A DNA stretch of 64,000 nt from Undibacterium sp. KW1 (lineage in GTDB: Bacteria; Pseudomonadota; Gammaproteobacteria; Burkholderiales; Burkholderiaceae_D): positions 4,030,001-4,094,000 of the forward strand of contig NZ_AP018439.1 of the NCBI RefSeq assembly GCF_009937955.1. The letters run 5' to 3'. The notes under the pieces were generated by a model. That model searched no databases. It was not told the DNA's origin and saw nothing but the letters and a program-made list of their open reading frames with translations. Below, piece after piece: positions 61,664-64,000 of the stretch (position 1 is the first letter of the stretch; each line of letters starts with the position of its first letter). The translations under genes and the position numbers were made by a program.

Positions 61664-63010
61664 TTACTCCCCTCTTAAGATTTTAAGAAAAGTTTTTGCA
61701 CGCGGCATGATCTCGCTTCGTGAAATATCCATGCCTTCAGATTTGCTATGAAGATCATTGCTCTCGCGCTTGTTTGGGCCGTCATGATGATACTTATACA
61801 CATATTCAGGCCCCCTTAGTCGCTTCTTTGCCAATCGTTCATTGTCCATTGTAAGTTTGATCATGGTGTCGGCCTGTGCGTCAATATCCCACATATTGCT
61901 GTCATCAAGCCTGTACTTTTTTCTGGTATCGTTGGTGAATTGCCCCAGGCCAGTTGCACTCGAAGTCCCGGCTGCTGCATCTGGATTAAAGCCAGATTCT
62001 TTATGTGCGATCGCCAGGATCAATGCGGTCTGCTCATCGTTTAAACCTGCCTGCTTGGATTTCTCTATCAATGTATTGATTGCAGCCCTTTGCACTGCTG
62101 GATCGGCATCTCCAGAGATTCGGGAACGACCGGCAGCTCTGCCGCTCGAATAGTCAATAGGTGCGTTGATATGCGAATCCTGAATAATCTGGTTCTTCCT
62201 GTAAGCCGCTGCTTTAGGCGCATATAATTGATTGTAGTCAATTCCGTAATCTGGATATTTATTTATCGGATCAAGACCATGACTTTCTGCCGTATCTGTC
62301 GGCACACCTGCACTCTTTAACTCCGCCTCCAAGAAACGCATGAAACCTGCTGCGTTGTCATTTTGAGGATCTGTATTTACCTCAAGCATGCTTTTTGTGC
62401 GGAATGGTAAAGCTGCGCGTGCCATGACACTCGGCACGGCTGTATGCTTATAGCCTGACAAGGCTGTGCTATTTGACATGGCTACAGCCGGATACCCAAA
62501 TAGCGGAAACTCATCATTCGCACAGTACCTGGTAGCATTATCACCACCAGATCCAGCTACAACAAGTAACGGCCGATTTGACTTTTTTAAACCAGCTTCA
62601 GAACTTGGTATATAAGCAGAAGCGCCAAAGTCAAACTGACTTGTCAACGCACCATTTCCCGGGAGATCATACTCGTTAATCACATCAGAATTTTTCAACG
62701 ACAAGCTGTTTCGTGCAAGATCATAGGTAGCAAGCGATAGCAATCCTCTCGGGCGATCTGACTGCCGCATGTACATGATATCCATATCGTCAATACCTGA
62801 TCTGGAAGGTAAATCGGTATTAGATGCTAGCTCAAAGTTTCTTCCTGGGCGATCTGCGTGATGAGTTGGCAGCATCAATTTCTGCGCAGAATCGTCCAGA
62901 AACTGATTGCTATTTGAGAATATATCGTCGCTTTCATTCAAGCCTGTCCCTGAGGTATCAATGAGATATGGAAGTCCATCATTCCCAAAAATTCTCTGAA
63001 GATTTGCCAT
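61664..63010 (-). CDS. Large protein with C-terminal lytic-transglycosylase-like domain
   Basis: A 448-residue protein without a signal peptide. The first ~320 residues are unfamiliar, rich in Asp/Asn/Ser (DTSGTGLNESDDIFSNSNQF). The C-terminal part carries an SLT-type fold (LNDEQTALILAIAHKESGFN then AAAGTSSATGLGQFTNDTRK), with catalytic Glu338 in HKES and the GLGQF motif. Such an N-terminal unknown domain plus a peptidoglycan-cutting domain and no export signal is typical of antibacterial effectors delivered by specialised secretion, though phage endolysin origin is an alternative. AAAGGAAAATA precedes ATG 63010. Confidence 0.75.
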   Translation of the reverse strand: MANLQRIFGNDGLPYLIDTSGTGLNESDDIFSNSNQFLDDSAQKLMLPTHHADRPGRNFELASNTDLPSRSGIDDMDIMYMRQSDRPRGLLSLATYDLARNSLSLKNSDVINEYDLPGNGALTSQFDFGASAYIPSSEAGLKKSNRPLLVVAGSGGDNATRYCANDEFPLFGYPAVAMSNSTALSGYKHTAVPSVMARAALPFRTKSMLEVNTDPQNDNAAGFMRFLEAELKSAGVPTDTAESHGLDPINKYPDYGIDYNQLYAPKAAAYRKNQIIQDSHINAPIDYSSGRAAGRSRISGDADPAVQRAAINTLIEKSKQAGLNDEQTALILAIAHKESGFNPDAAAGTSSATGLGQFTNDTRKKYRLDDSNMWDIDAQADTMIKLTMDNERLAKKRLRGPEYVYKYHHDGPNKRESNDLHSKSEGMDISRSEIMPRAKTFLKILRGE

Positions 63011-63095
63011 TATTTTCCTTTCAATTGAATAATGCGATGCGAATTCTGAGCAAAGCGTGTGCATTGCTATCAGCAAGCGTCCATAATCTGGATAT

Positions 63096-63123
63096 AAAAA
63101 AAGCTATCCATACTGGATAGCTT
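63096..63123 (-). terminator. Rho-independent terminator, minus strand
   Basis: AAGCTATCCA (63101-63110) and TGGATAGCTT (63114-63123) form a perfect stem around three bases. On the minus strand a run of seven U follows (63102-63096). It would stop transcripts entering from the IS side before the effector-like gene. Confidence 0.8.
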
Positions 63124-63159
63124 CCTCATTTGAGTGTTTTTTGAATATTTTTACTTAAC

Positions 63160-63184
63160 CGGGTCGAGCGGGTCGAGCGGGTCG
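63160..63184. repeat. 9-bp tandem repeat
   Basis: CGGGTCGAG occurs twice and then CGGGTCG, in otherwise AT-rich intergenic DNA between the effector-like gene and the IS. Confidence 0.6.
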
Positions 63185-63354
63185 TTTACTAACCGCGACC
63201 AAGCCATTGAACAAACTGGTGACGAAAAGCAAGGCAGCTTCCATCTGCGGCGCATCAACGCTTAGATTAGTACTATTGATTTTTACGTAAATCATGACAA
63301 CCGTTTTTGATTTCATTCGTTATCCCAATATAATGTCCGTACTGGAGGTATGAG

Positions 63355-63837
63355 ATGGCGAAAGAAATAGAAGATGGAGCAAAGCGACGAGTCAAGGCGG
63401 GTCGGCTTCTGCTGCAAGGCAAAGGGTGCGCCGAAGTAGCGCTGGTGGTCGGCGTAGCACGCAACACGGTATATACCTGGAAAGCCATACTCGATGAAGG
63501 AGGGCTTGACGCGCTGCGCGCAGTAGGTGGAAAGGGGCGGCCTGCACAACTTGATGCCATGGAATTAGGGGAGTTGCGGCGCTGCCTTCTCGATAGTCCG
63601 ACGGAACATGGTTTTGGCACCGAGTTGTGGACACTTAAACGCGTGCGTCTACTTATTGAAAGAAAGTTCGAAGTGTCGTTCAGTGAAGTGCACGTTTGGC
63701 GCATTCTTGGCGCACTGGGATTCAGTAACCAAAAGCCGGAGCGTCGCGCCATCGAACGTAACGAAGATGCTGTACAGGAGTTCAAGAAAAAGACCTGGCC
63801 TGCGCTCAAAAAAAAGCCTCGAGAGAGAATCGACTGA
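63355..63837 (+). CDS. IS630 transposase, first frame (DNA-binding part)
   Basis: A 160-residue reading frame with the IS630 helix-turn-helix (RVKAGRLLLQGKGCAEVALV then VGVARNTVYTWKAILDEGGL) and winged-helix segment GFGTELWTLKRVRLLIERKF, VSFSEVHVWRILGALGFSNQ. GGAGG precedes ATG 63355. The frame ends at TGA just after a run of eight A. The sequence CTC AAA AAA AAG contains the slippery heptamer A AAA AAG in the zero frame, so a -1 shift fuses it to the DDE part that follows. Confidence 0.88.
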   Translation: MAKEIEDGAKRRVKAGRLLLQGKGCAEVALVVGVARNTVYTWKAILDEGGLDALRAVGGKGRPAQLDAMELGELRRCLLDSPTEHGFGTELWTLKRVRLLIERKFEVSFSEVHVWRILGALGFSNQKPERRAIERNEDAVQEFKKKTWPALKKKPRERID

Positions 63838-64000
63838 TTGTATTCATCGACGAGTCCGGAATCAGCGAACGGCCTACCCGTGTGCGTACTTGGGCACTCA
63901 AAGGGAAAACGCCGATTATTCAGTTTCATTTCAACTGGAAACATTTGTCCGTGATTGCAGGTGTGACCAGGAAGAACTACTTGTTCCGCTTCCACGAGGG
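63816..64000 (+). CDS. IS630 transposase, second frame (DDE part), partial
   Basis: In the -1 frame after the A8 run (63808-63815) the sequence reads ASRENRLIVFIDESGISERP then TRVRTWALKGKTPIIQ, the start of the DDE superfamily endonuclease domain with its first aspartate in FIDESG. It continues past the window end. It has no start codon of its own, so it depends on frameshifting. Confidence 0.85.

Larger units (their letters stand above)
63263..64000 (+). mobile_element. IS630-family insertion sequence, cut by the window end
   Basis: The two-frame transposase (orfA/orfB, -1 frameshift) identifies the family. The left boundary is not certain; the terminal inverted repeat should lie within roughly 63240-63330. 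The right part is outside the window. It adjoins the AT-rich effector-like pair, consistent with an accessory island. Confidence 0.7.

Noticed and set aside
63273..63995. A 240-codon minus-strand frame across the IS630 element
   Set aside because: It is the reverse of the two transposase frames. Family features are only on the plus strand.

Overview
The window looks like chromosome of a betaproteobacterium, most likely Burkholderiales/Oxalobacteraceae (Undibacterium- or Janthinobacterium-like). The evidence is moderate GC with strong third-position bias, a betaproteobacterial-style sox operon, a sucrose locus built on a TonB receptor plus amylosucrase, a DUF4214 S-layer/RTX-type giant protein, and several dispersed hairpin repeats. 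The genus assignment is inference. No rRNA, tRNA or CRISPR array was seen.

Layout. 0-7 kb: recQ, two small unknown genes between near-identical 29-bp direct repeats, an MFS transporter, small secreted and basic proteins, and a YafY/WYL regulator. 7-16 kb: a sucrose locus with a LacI-family regulator, two matching palindromic operators (one overlapping a clear sigma70 promoter), a TonB-dependent receptor, amylosucrase, fructokinase and an MFS sugar permease. Sucrose would be imported, glucosyl units polymerised to alpha-glucan, and fructose phosphorylated. 16-24 kb: a minus-strand soxCDYZAXB operon for thiosulfate oxidation. A relic of a second soxB 3' end lies 0.6 kb downstream, and a structured repeat fills the soxX-soxB gap. 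24-38 kb: rhomboid protease, LysR/SDR pair, an unknown gene followed by a RING-finger plus TerD-domain protein, several small regulators and enzymes, an Rrf2/thioredoxin-reductase-like pair, a frameshifted membrane protein, and a guanidinium exporter (gdx) behind a probable guanidine-II riboswitch. 38-44 kb: periplasmic DsrE-like and PhnD-like proteins, a solo IS630-type HTH protein, and a GntR(YtrA)-ABC transporter operon with an obvious operator. 44-51 kb: a 2407-residue S-layer/RTX-like protein with a duplicated C-terminal module and a sharp codon-usage break. 51-60.6 kb: a MerR regulator with a textbook 19-bp-spacer promoter, a hydratase, a SNF2 helicase, a multi-PAS GGDEF/EAL protein broken by a frameshift near its end, and trmB. 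60.7-64 kb: an AT-rich accessory segment with a putative lytic-transglycosylase effector and a secreted partner (possible immunity protein), then an IS630-family element cut by the window end, with a -1 frameshift signal.

The strongest candidates for something undescribed are: (1) a ~235-bp dispersed element present twice (18.3 kb and 33.5 kb) whose stems differ by compensatory base changes, as expected of a conserved structured RNA or mobile hairpin; (2) two other long-palindrome elements (11.2 kb, 37.6 kb); (3) the RING/TerD protein and its unknown neighbour; (4) the possible effector-immunity pair next to the IS.
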